Of a stretch of DNA of 41,210 nucleotides, positions 35,334 through 41,210 are shown in pieces; the first letter of the stretch is position 1; every line of letters begins with the position of its first letter. The stretch is taken from contig NZ_JHYO01000032.1 in assembly GCF_000688235.1 (NCBI RefSeq), forward strand, positions 1-41,210. Direction: 5' to 3'. The position numbers and the translations under genes were made by a program. A model generated the notes under the pieces. That model was not told the origin of the DNA. It was given only the letters and a program-made list of their open reading frames with translations, and made no database searches. Origin of the DNA: Terasakiella pusilla DSM 6293. Its GTDB lineage: Bacteria; Pseudomonadota; Alphaproteobacteria; Rhodospirillales; Terasakiellaceae.

Positions 35334-36634
35334 CCTTCGCCTCCGGGGATGAGTTTCAGGATGTCTTTGATGCTCATACAAAATTCATCTGCTTCGCGCG
35401 CACGACCATGTTCAAGAATAGACCGGGCGACTTTTTCCATCGCTGGATAAGAAGCGCGCAGTAAGTGATTGGCGTAAATAACGAGGTTAACACCATAAGA
35501 GTGAAGGTCTTTTTCATAAACATCGCTGTAACTTGTCGGCACGACAATTAAGGGCGTATTTTCATTTTCTGCCCTGAATTTTTGACAGAAGGTGGCAATT
35601 TCACCCACGGTTTTTGCCCGGCTATGGATCATAATCCCATCAGCGCCCGCGTCGACATAGGCAAACGCTCTTTCAAGGGCATCTTGCATGCCAGCTTCCA
35701 GAATCAAGCTTTCAATACGCGCGATGATCATAAAATCTTTTGTTGTTCTGGCAAGCACACCGGCACGGATTTTATCGCAGAAGGCTTCGCATTCTTCTTG
35801 TGTTTGCACGACATCCGTTCCGTAAAGGGAATTTCTTTTATTGCCTGTTTTATCTTCAATAATAATTGCAGAAACACCCAAACGTTCAAGTGTACGCACA
35901 TTATAGCCAAAATGTTCAAGCCGACCGCCAGTATCGCCATCATAAATAAGGGGTTTGCTTGTCACATCAAACAAAGAATCAATACTGGAAATTCGCGCGC
36001 TGAGATCGACAATCTCGATATCGGGCTTACCGCGCACGGTTGAATCTGTCAGGCTGGAAGACCACATGGCATCAAATTGATGCACCCCATTTTCATCTTG
36101 GATCTTTAACTGGTCTACGAGACAGCCGCTTAAGGGGCTATGAACTTCGATGGTTCTAATTAGTTTACCTGTGGCAATCAGTCTTTTCAGGCTGCTGCGT
36201 CTTACATCTGGTGTTGCAGCAAGTCTGTTTTCTTGTTGGCTATATCGTTGGGATAGGATGCCTTTGGTATAAGGAATTTCAATAATAGTTCCCCCCCATT
36301 CGGCCATCGCTTCAAAGGCATTGTCCCGGAATTTTTTTTGAACACCTTCGCACCAGTCATCCCCGTGAATCATAAAATCGGGTTTGTACTTGCGCAAATT
36401 CGGGGCGTAATCCCATTCATTTTGTTCAACGACCTGTGTCACACCGGAAATATTTTCAATAATTCGCTTACGTTGTTCATACATAAGATACGGCAACTGC
36501 TTAAACTGGGTTGCAGCACCATCGGTTAATAAGCCAATGACCACATCGCCAAATTCGCGCCCTTTCTCGATAACATTGATATGTCCGTGATGAACAATAT
36601 CTGCTGTCATTCCTATATAAACCGTTGGCTTCAT
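35330..36634 (-). CDS. pepM: Phosphoenolpyruvate mutase with N-terminal nucleotidyltransferase domain
   Basis: PepM forms the C-P bond by rearranging PEP to phosphonopyruvate. Residues 1-135 are a nucleotidyltransferase with HHGH at 15-18 and MIHGDDW near 90. The mutase barrel covers about 175-420 with the diagnostic EDKTGNKRNS at 260-269, which distinguishes PEP mutases from isocitrate lyase relatives, and YDGDTGG near 230. Fusion to a nucleotidyltransferase is known for PepM of pathways that end in CMP-activated phosphonates. A GGAG-containing RBS precedes the ATG. The 53-base gap to the upstream glycosyltransferase gene suggests the two are still co-transcribed. Confidence 0.95.
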   Translation of the reverse strand: MKPTVYIGMTADIVHHGHINVIEKGREFGDVVIGLLTDGAATQFKQLPYLMYEQRKRIIENISGVTQVVEQNEWDYAPNLRKYKPDFMIHGDDWCEGVQKKFRDNAFEAMAEWGGTIIEIPYTKGILSQRYSQQENRLAATPDVRRSSLKRLIATGKLIRTIEVHSPLSGCLVDQLKIQDENGVHQFDAMWSSSLTDSTVRGKPDIEIVDLSARISSIDSLFDVTSKPLIYDGDTGGRLEHFGYNVRTLERLGVSAIIIEDKTGNKRNSLYGTDVVQTQEECEAFCDKIRAGVLARTTKDFMIIARIESLILEAGMQDALERAFAYVDAGADGIMIHSRAKTVGEIATFCQKFRAENENTPLIVVPTSYSDVYEKDLHSYGVNLVIYANHLLRASYPAMEKVARSILEHGRAREADEFCMSIKDILKLIPGGEG

Positions 36635-36687
36635 TTATTTGTTCCGGCTCCGTCTGAGGCTTATTGTCCAGTACTTGAGAAACAAGC

Positions 36688-37662
36688 TTACACAACTTTT
36701 CTCATTTTAGATTTAAAGTTCATAAAAGGATGCCCAATGGTAAGGCAAAGGTTTATGAATCTGGTCAAGCTTCTGTCATCTTCTATACGAGAGATTGCGT
36801 TTTTCTCCAAAATGACTTTTTGATAAATTTCTTTATGTTTTTTGTGCGCTTCTTCTTCATTAACGCCACCTCCATACTGGGCAATACGATAGCGTTTGTT
36901 GAAGTGCCCATCCCAGAGGCCAAACACAAATTCACGTAAACTTTCACATCCTTCACAACGCCTTTTATGCGTCATGGAAAAACGGCCCATTTGGGCAATT
37001 TTTAACCCCGCACGGCTTGCGCGATAAAAGAAATCCGCATGGGTGTTTTTATTGATTGCTTCTTCCCAACGCACGTCAGAAACTGTTTTATGACGGGCAA
37101 GAAAGGCATTGGCAACACGGTCACATTTAACAAAGCCTGGGGCAATAAGGCCATGATGAGCATAATGTTTTTCAATTAAAATATCGTCCTCAAGTTCAAA
37201 GGTCGCAGTGCCATAATCCCACGACGATTGCGTGCCGCCAACCAGATCGTAATCATAGTCTTTGAGGAATTTTAGCATACCTGCCAATTCACTTTTGGCC
37301 GTAAATTGAACATCATCATCGGTGAGGAAATAAAAGTCAGTTTCCACTCGGTCGATCAGAAAGTTCCGTCCTGCCCCGGCGGTGTGCCCGTCTTCAAAAG
37401 GTTTAACGAGCCAGACTACACCCGGAAGGGGTTCGTGCCCATCTTCATAAAGCGGATGCTGACTATCATCACATACTAAGACTTTGATCGTTGGGAAATA
37501 GCTTCTTATGGATGTGAGTGACCATGCAACACAGACAGGCCGTTCAAAGGTCTTGATGACAATTGTGATTTCTTGAGCAAGTGTTCGATCCGGATTGCAT
37601 TGAACAGCCCTAAACTTCTCCATAAAGTCATCTATGATTTTTAGGGCCTTCGTTCGAGACAC
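36688..37662 (-). CDS. GT-A glycosyltransferase resembling GM2/GD2 synthase (GT12/GT2)
   Basis: This 324-residue GT-A enzyme starts at a GTG. It has TIVIKTFERP at 33-42, SIRSYFPTIKVLVCDDS at 51-67, AGAGRN at 95-100, the DDD metal motif at 115-117 (FLTDDDVQFTAKSEL), DYDLVGGTQ near 137, and VANAFLARHKTV. These blocks, in this order, recall animal beta-1,4-GalNAc transferases that build ganglioside GM2 (TKTF, SIRRFYPTV, AGRN, VDDDFVFTARTRL, LDLVGG). I rely on memory for that comparison. It heads the thirteen-gene leftward run, so it likely glycosylates the same lipid. A plain GT2 with unknown specificity is the cautious alternative. Confidence 0.75.
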   Translation of the reverse strand: MSRTKALKIIDDFMEKFRAVQCNPDRTLAQEITIVIKTFERPVCVAWSLTSIRSYFPTIKVLVCDDSQHPLYEDGHEPLPGVVWLVKPFEDGHTAGAGRNFLIDRVETDFYFLTDDDVQFTAKSELAGMLKFLKDYDYDLVGGTQSSWDYGTATFELEDDILIEKHYAHHGLIAPGFVKCDRVANAFLARHKTVSDVRWEEAINKNTHADFFYRASRAGLKIAQMGRFSMTHKRRCEGCESLREFVFGLWDGHFNKRYRIAQYGGGVNEEEAHKKHKEIYQKVILEKNAISRIEDDRSLTRFINLCLTIGHPFMNFKSKMRKVV

Positions 37663-37675
37663 AATACCCCCCCCC
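37660..37675 (-). repeat. Nine-base G tract at the RBS of the leftward operon
   Basis: On the minus strand AAA is followed by nine G residues (C9 at 37667-37675), four bases (TATT), and then the GTG start codon at 37660-37662. The tract is the only candidate Shine-Dalgarno. Homopolymers of this length slip during replication, and a change of length here would alter RBS spacing for the first gene of the operon. Confidence 0.5.
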
Positions 37676-37828
37676 TTTCGCAGAGCAATTATAAATCAAT
37701 ATGTTAGAAAAAAAACGTATCACTAAAAAATATCTAAAACAACACACTCCATAAAATGTTCTTCCTCAAAGTAAATAGAAATGCTGTTTTTCTTGTTTGG
37801 GGAGTTGTTGGAAGACTAGCAAAGTTAC

Positions 37829-39100
37829 TTAACAAGAATTTTGAAGGGTCTTGTTTATCTGATAAAGCATTGTTTGCGCGCTGGTCGCTATCTCCAGTGC
37901 CTCAAGCGCTACAGAGGAGCGGTGGGTGGTTGGAGGCCGTGAGCCGGTGAGAAGACTCTCCACATAGTCCGCAGATTTTCCCCCTTCTTCAGGATGAAAA
38001 AGCTGTCCAGCCCCTGTCTCAGATAAAAGGCGCTGAAGTTCAGGGTGATGCTTGGATAGGGCTAGAATGGGACGGTCTACGGCAAGATAGTCATATGTCT
38101 TTGCCGCGATGCGCTGGGGCGTCATGACCGAAAGGGCCAAGAGGTCGGCCTGCGACATTAGTGCTGCAACCTGATTATGAGGAACGGGTGGTATGGGGAC
38201 AATATAATCGGTAATTCCGTGGGCTTTTGCTTCCTTCAAACTATCTTGATCTAGCTGAGTGGTTGGTGAAAAGCGGATTTTATCAGGCGTCCAGCCCCGT
38301 TTTGCCAACTCTTTGAGGAGTGCAAAGAAATGCTGTGGACGGACGAAGTTAGAAAATGTCCCAAGGAATAAGATGGTGAAAGGTCCATTAGGATTTAGCG
38401 TGGCGGTTCCCACTCCCATGTCCCCCAGTAAGGCCGCGTCGATCCCACAATGGATATAGCTGAAAAAATCAGCAGGCAATTGTGGAAAAGCTATCCGGTA
38501 GTCATTACATGTCGTTTCTGTAACAAGGAAGCAGTGGCTGGCTTGTTGTAAAAAACGGCGTTCAAACCATCCTTCAATCAAGCGAGTGTGCCAGGGGCGA
38601 CGTCCTGCGCGCAAGTCACAGGGACCCCATGGGTCATCAAGGAGACCAAACAAAGGGAGCCCTGTCTTTTTTGCAACCCGTCGTGCAGATTCAAGCGAGG
38701 CAACCGGTGAGGCTTGGGCAATGATGGCATCATAGGGGGTCTTTTTTGCAAGATTTTGGGCAGCGCGCGCGCCGTGTCCCATGAAAAAGCCCATTTCCCC
38801 CATGGGCAGCCATTCGACGCTTGCCTTTTTTGTGGGGGAGGAAGGCGAGGCTTTTAGGCGTGTTGATTGGGTGATATTCACGCCTTTGCCTCTAGAGCTA
38901 AAGTCTCGAAATACCCTGACATTCTTTGGGATGAAGTCTAAGGTCGCCGGGTCTTTGGGTGCGCTGGGCCACAGGTCGCTGAGCACATCTATTTGACATC
39001 CCAGATTGGCCAGACCACGGACGAATTTAATCGAAGTGTAGGAAGCCGCCCGCGCCAAAGGGGGAAAGAAAGGAGCAATGTACAAAAGCCGAAGAGTCAT
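37829..39100 (-). CDS. GT4-like glycosyltransferase
   Basis: The frame is open from 39241, but the first 47 residues lie in what looks like the end of an insertion sequence, so the Met at 39100 (MTLRLLYIAPFFPP) is the likely start, giving 423 residues. The N-terminal APFFPPLARAASYTSIKFVRGLANLG block and the C-terminal region (SQADLLALSVMTPQRIAAKTYDYLAVDRPILAL) are those of GT-B enzymes in which the donor-binding E or equivalent is replaced by a KTYDYLA motif. Such enzymes often act in surface polysaccharide synthesis. It lies upstream of and in line with the lipid operon but is separated by 166 bp and carries IS sequence at its 5' side, so membership is uncertain. Base composition is more GC-rich than in neighbours. 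Confidence 0.75.
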   Translation of the reverse strand: MTLRLLYIAPFFPPLARAASYTSIKFVRGLANLGCQIDVLSDLWPSAPKDPATLDFIPKNVRVFRDFSSRGKGVNITQSTRLKASPSSPTKKASVEWLPMGEMGFFMGHGARAAQNLAKKTPYDAIIAQASPVASLESARRVAKKTGLPLFGLLDDPWGPCDLRAGRRPWHTRLIEGWFERRFLQQASHCFLVTETTCNDYRIAFPQLPADFFSYIHCGIDAALLGDMGVGTATLNPNGPFTILFLGTFSNFVRPQHFFALLKELAKRGWTPDKIRFSPTTQLDQDSLKEAKAHGITDYIVPIPPVPHNQVAALMSQADLLALSVMTPQRIAAKTYDYLAVDRPILALSKHHPELQRLLSETGAGQLFHPEEGGKSADYVESLLTGSRPPTTHRSSVALEALEIATSAQTMLYQINKTLQNSC

Positions 39101-39241
39101 AAAGTCAGGACCAATATTTAGTTTGTTGAGATTGGGCCTATTGTAGTTACTTTTGTCAAGTTTTGCTGCCAGAGCGTATAGCTTTTTAGTTGACCCGTTA
39201 TTGTTTAGACCTGTACGGAAAAAGTGGAGTGTCTCACTCAT

Positions 39242-39366
39242 TCAGCCAGCCCGTTTTTCATACTTGATGGGGCTGAGGCCATTCAGATATGAATGGCGTT
39301 TCTTTGCGTTATAAAATCCATTTATGTATTTGAACAACTCCTTTTTGGCATAGTTCAGACCTGCTC
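39242..39366 (-). pseudogene. 3' remnant of an IS3-family transposase
   Basis: The minus strand encodes KELFKYINGFYNAKKRHSYL and NGLSPIKYEKRAG before a TGA at 39242-39244, the classical C-terminus of IS3-family OrfB integrases. An in-frame TGA lies a few codons upstream, and the catalytic core is missing, so only the 3' end survives. The right end of the element probably falls between 39100 and 39242, in front of the GT4-like gene. Bases 39367-39459 hold nothing I can support. Confidence 0.8.
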
Positions 39367-39459
39367 ACAAGCGACTGCAGTTCGGCTGAGTTTGACCCAC
39401 AACAAACTCATGTGATTACTGAATTTCTACGCGAAAACATCTGCACTATAATTCATTGA

Positions 39460-40059
39460 TCACCTAAAAGTTGGTCCATGTATCCAGCAAGCAAGTGAAT
39501 ACCTGTTTCCTTTTGTAACAGGTGAAACTCGATGCAAAATAAATGAAGGAAATATAACAGCAGAGCCCTGCCTTAGGGAGGCTTTATGAATGTTCCCACC
39601 AATATTCACTTCAAGCACCCCTCCCTCATAATCATCAGGGTCAGAGAGCTGTATGACCAATGTGAGTTTTCTTCTTGATGCGATTGCTGAGCCACCTAAA
39701 TCCGTATGCCAATCATAATGCCCGCCCGTTATCTCTTGATAATTTGCGATTTGGATCAACTCAGAAAAGTCAGTCAGGTTAAAATTGAAATGGTTATTAT
39801 TAATATCAGACACCTCACGCATTATTTTGCGTAAAACCCAATCACCATCTTTTTCCTCATCAATCCAATGAACACTACTTTGGCGAACATCACTTACATT
39901 TTGGTTATTTATCAATCCCATATCTTGCATATCATTTTTAGAAAACTGGATAATTTGATCGCATTCAGCGATAGAGAATACATCGTTTGTTGCGAACATT
40001 GCAGAACCAACCGTTTTTAGCCATTCAGCTTGAGGAAGGGGAACTTCTACTGGGGACAA
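39460..40059 (-). CDS. 2-oxoglutarate/Fe(II)-dependent dioxygenase (prolyl 4-hydroxylase-like)
   Basis: This 199-residue protein has the iron ligands His118 and Asp120 in YDWHTD, distal His176 in FPSFILHRVSP, and the 2-oxoglutarate-binding Arg186 in GNRYSLACW, so the site is complete. It resembles PKHD-type hydroxylases. The frame begins only at a TTG (40059) after a stop; the next ATG is at 39999, leaving the true start open. It follows the ATP-grasp fragment by 32 bases on the same strand, a pairing common in modified-peptide or amino-acid pathways. The surrounding IS fragments suggest it is a stranded part of another cluster. Confidence 0.82.
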   Translation of the reverse strand: MSPVEVPLPQAEWLKTVGSAMFATNDVFSIAECDQIIQFSKNDMQDMGLINNQNVSDVRQSSVHWIDEEKDGDWVLRKIMREVSDINNNHFNFNLTDFSELIQIANYQEITGGHYDWHTDLGGSAIASRRKLTLVIQLSDPDDYEGGVLEVNIGGNIHKASLRQGSAVIFPSFILHRVSPVTKGNRYSLACWIHGPTFR

Positions 40060-40091
40060 GTGTCAATCCAATCTAGATTGCAAATTTAAAG

Positions 40092-40940
40092 TTAAACAGC
40101 TGCTTTTAAATCGGTAAGAGGAGAGCTTATTCTGCTCTGTTCAATACAAGTATGTTGTCTGCTACGTTTCAGAGCAAAATCAATGATGTTTAGAATTAAT
40201 GCTTCATATGGCATGGCCCCATCCATGTTACAGCAACGCGGAAAATAACTGGATGAAGGCGTCAGGCCGGGGACAAGGTTAGCCTCAATAAAATGCGGGA
40301 TGCCTTTTGCGTCCATTTTTACATCAATGCGACCAAAGTCTTTTACTTTTAGAATTGAAAACACTTTCTTTGCCAGTTCCGATACAGAGTCCGAAACAGA
40401 GTTTTCAACAGCCAAAACACGTTCTTGGTTGCTTGATTTCTCAAAGGCACCCAGAACTCGATCTCCCTTTGAGTTTTTCTGTGCAATAATCTCTACAGGA
40501 TATGCGTGTCGGGTGTTTGTACTAAGGTCTTCGAGTACAGCGACAGTGAATTCTCTTCCGGGCAGAATTTCTTCAACAATTGAACTTCCTCCATATTGAT
40601 TGAATAATTCTTCAACCTTTTGAGTATAGCTGGGCCAATCATGAACAATGGAGTTCTCATCCACCCCATTTCCGTTGGCGGCATTTAAGGGTTTAACAAA
40701 TAGGGGGAGTGGCAAAGGTAGTTGCGTCTCACTCTTTATGCCATCAGGCTGCGTTAAAAAGAATTTAGCCGTGGCTATGCCATTCTCCAACAAAATCGTT
40801 TTGGCTTTGCCTTTGTTAGAGTCATATTCAAGGGTCGCGTCACCTGATCCTGTATGAGCGATATGATGCTTTGTAAAAAAGTCAGATAGATTGATTTTAT
40901 TTGGCGTGCAAATGTGACGTGCCCCACTTTGGTGGTCCAA
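40092..40940 (-). pseudogene. ATP-grasp ligase (D-Ala-D-Ala ligase-like), 5' end removed by IS insertion
   Basis: The 282-residue frame has an ATP-grasp fold: lysine in PLFVKPLNAANGNGV, EEILPGREFTVAVLE, and the metal-binding C-terminal block DFGRIDVKMDAKGIPHFIEANLVPGLTPSSS. It begins only at a TTG (40940) after an in-frame TAG, and its first residues coincide with the end of the adjacent IS3 element. The pre-ATP-grasp N-terminal domain of the usual 300-370 residue family members is missing. I therefore read it as truncated and probably inactive. Its original function, whether peptide ligation or amino-acid ligation, cannot be settled. Confidence 0.75.
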
Positions 40941-40943
40941 CCG
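40918..40943. mobile_element. Probable terminal end of the IS3-family element
   Basis: The sequence GTGCCCCACTTTGGTGGTCC, close behind the transposase stop, marks the place where the ATP-grasp homology begins. It is the most likely position of the IS terminal repeat, but the other end lies outside the window, so the repeat cannot be matched. Confidence 0.4.
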
Positions 40944-41210
40944 CTATGTTAGTTTCTGGCTATTATTGTCGTCCTGATGTGGCGACTGGAGCGTAGCGTA
41001 AGTCAGAACATCAGGACGAGGCAAGAGTGTTTTTGGTGCCGGAGGCTTGTAGCCCAGTGAACTGTGCGGACGAACTTCATTGTAAAACTGCCGCCAGCGT
41101 TCAATCAGAACCTTTGCCTCCTGCAAGGTATAGAATATTTCTCCGTTTAAAAGTTCATTGCGAAGCTTGCCGTTAAAGCTTTCGTTATAGCCATTTTCCC
41201 AAGGTGACCC
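40944..41210 (-). CDS. IS3-family transposase OrfB, C-terminal part (runs off window)
   Basis: The minus strand is open from the right edge of the window and encodes the end of an rve-type integrase core: SPWENGYNESFNGKLRNELL contains the last acidic residue of the DDE triad, followed by WRQFYNEVRPHSSLGYKPPA, the hallmark C-terminus of IS3-family transposases. The stop lies at 40944. The element's terminal repeat should lie close to 40920-40945, next to the truncated ATP-grasp gene. It is a different IS from the remnant at 39.24 kb, as the C-terminal sequences differ. Confidence 0.9.
   Translation of the reverse strand, partial: GSPWENGYNESFNGKLRNELLNGEIFYTLQEAKVLIERWRQFYNEVRPHSSLGYKPPAPKTLLPRPDVLTYATLQSPHQDDNNSQKLT

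Noticed and set aside
35334-35381. Longer ATG start for phosphonopyruvate decarboxylase
   Set aside because: The extension is a basic, low-quality stretch inside pepM; the GTG with GGAGG and GTGA overlap is far better.
39101-39241. N-terminal 47-residue extension of the GT4-like glycosyltransferase
   Set aside because: It lies between the transposase stop and the conserved start of the enzyme and looks like IS end sequence; the Met at 39100 fits the family start.

Overview
The window (41,210 bp, moderately AT-rich) comes from a Gram-negative bacterium: it encodes a TolC-type outer-membrane channel, an HlyD-type periplasmic adaptor and FtsX-fold inner-membrane permeases. An alphaproteobacterium is my best guess, held weakly. 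No RNA genes or CRISPR arrays were seen.

Region 1 (1-7.3 kb) is mobile and accessory DNA. It holds the end of a tnsD-like gene, a complete tnsE of the Tn7 family, a serine-recombinase remnant, and a two-gene ATPase/subtilase module (ietA-ietS, a known toxin-antitoxin and defence-associated pair). A small membrane protein gene, a 227-bp MITE-like element with 21-bp perfect inverted repeats, and an unrecognised gene fragment follow.

Region 2 (7.3-37.7 kb) looks like one large locus for building and exporting an unusual lipid. The rightward genes are manC (GDP-mannose), a highly reducing type I PKS without thioesterase (KS-AT-DH-ER-KR-ACP), an alpha-oxoamine synthase of the serine palmitoyltransferase type, an actinobacterial-type inositol-1-phosphate synthase, an FGGY kinase, a Frag1/PGAP2-like membrane protein, a phosphatidylinositol-phosphate-synthase-like CDP-alcohol transferase and an ABC exporter. 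A Stealth-type sugar-phosphate transferase lies leftward between the two rightward groups. A collinear leftward run of thirteen genes (37.66 to 23.22 kb) encodes a GM2-synthase-like glycosyltransferase, PEP mutase with a nucleotidyltransferase domain, phosphonopyruvate decarboxylase, a nucleotidyltransferase/aminotransferase fusion of the PntC type, a DevBCA-like exporter (adaptor, two permeases, ATPase fused to a cyclic-nucleotide domain), a second CDP-alcohol transferase, a PimA-like mannosyltransferase, TolC, a 3-ketosphinganine-reductase-like SDR and a CdsA paralogue.

How they could work together (inference): PKS plus alpha-oxoamine synthase plus SDR would make a sphingoid-like long-chain amino alcohol from a polyketide chain. 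Ino1, CdsA and the PIP-synthase-like enzyme would supply an inositol-phosphate head group, and ManC with the PimA-like enzyme would mannosylate it. PepM, Ppd and PntC would make CMP-activated 2-aminoethylphosphonate for transfer by the second CDP-alcohol transferase or onto the glycan. The DevBCA/TolC route, which resembles the exporter of polyketide-derived heterocyst glycolipids, would carry the product to the cell surface. The nearest known analogues are eukaryotic inositol-phosphoceramide glycolipids with aminoethylphosphonate, mycobacterial PI mannosides and heterocyst glycolipids; I know of no described bacterial system combining all these parts.

Region 3 (37.8-41.2 kb) is IS-damaged DNA. 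It has a GT4-like glycosyltransferase, the 3' remnant of one IS3-family transposase, a 2-oxoglutarate/Fe(II) oxygenase, a 5'-truncated ATP-grasp ligase, and a second IS3-family transposase running off the right edge.
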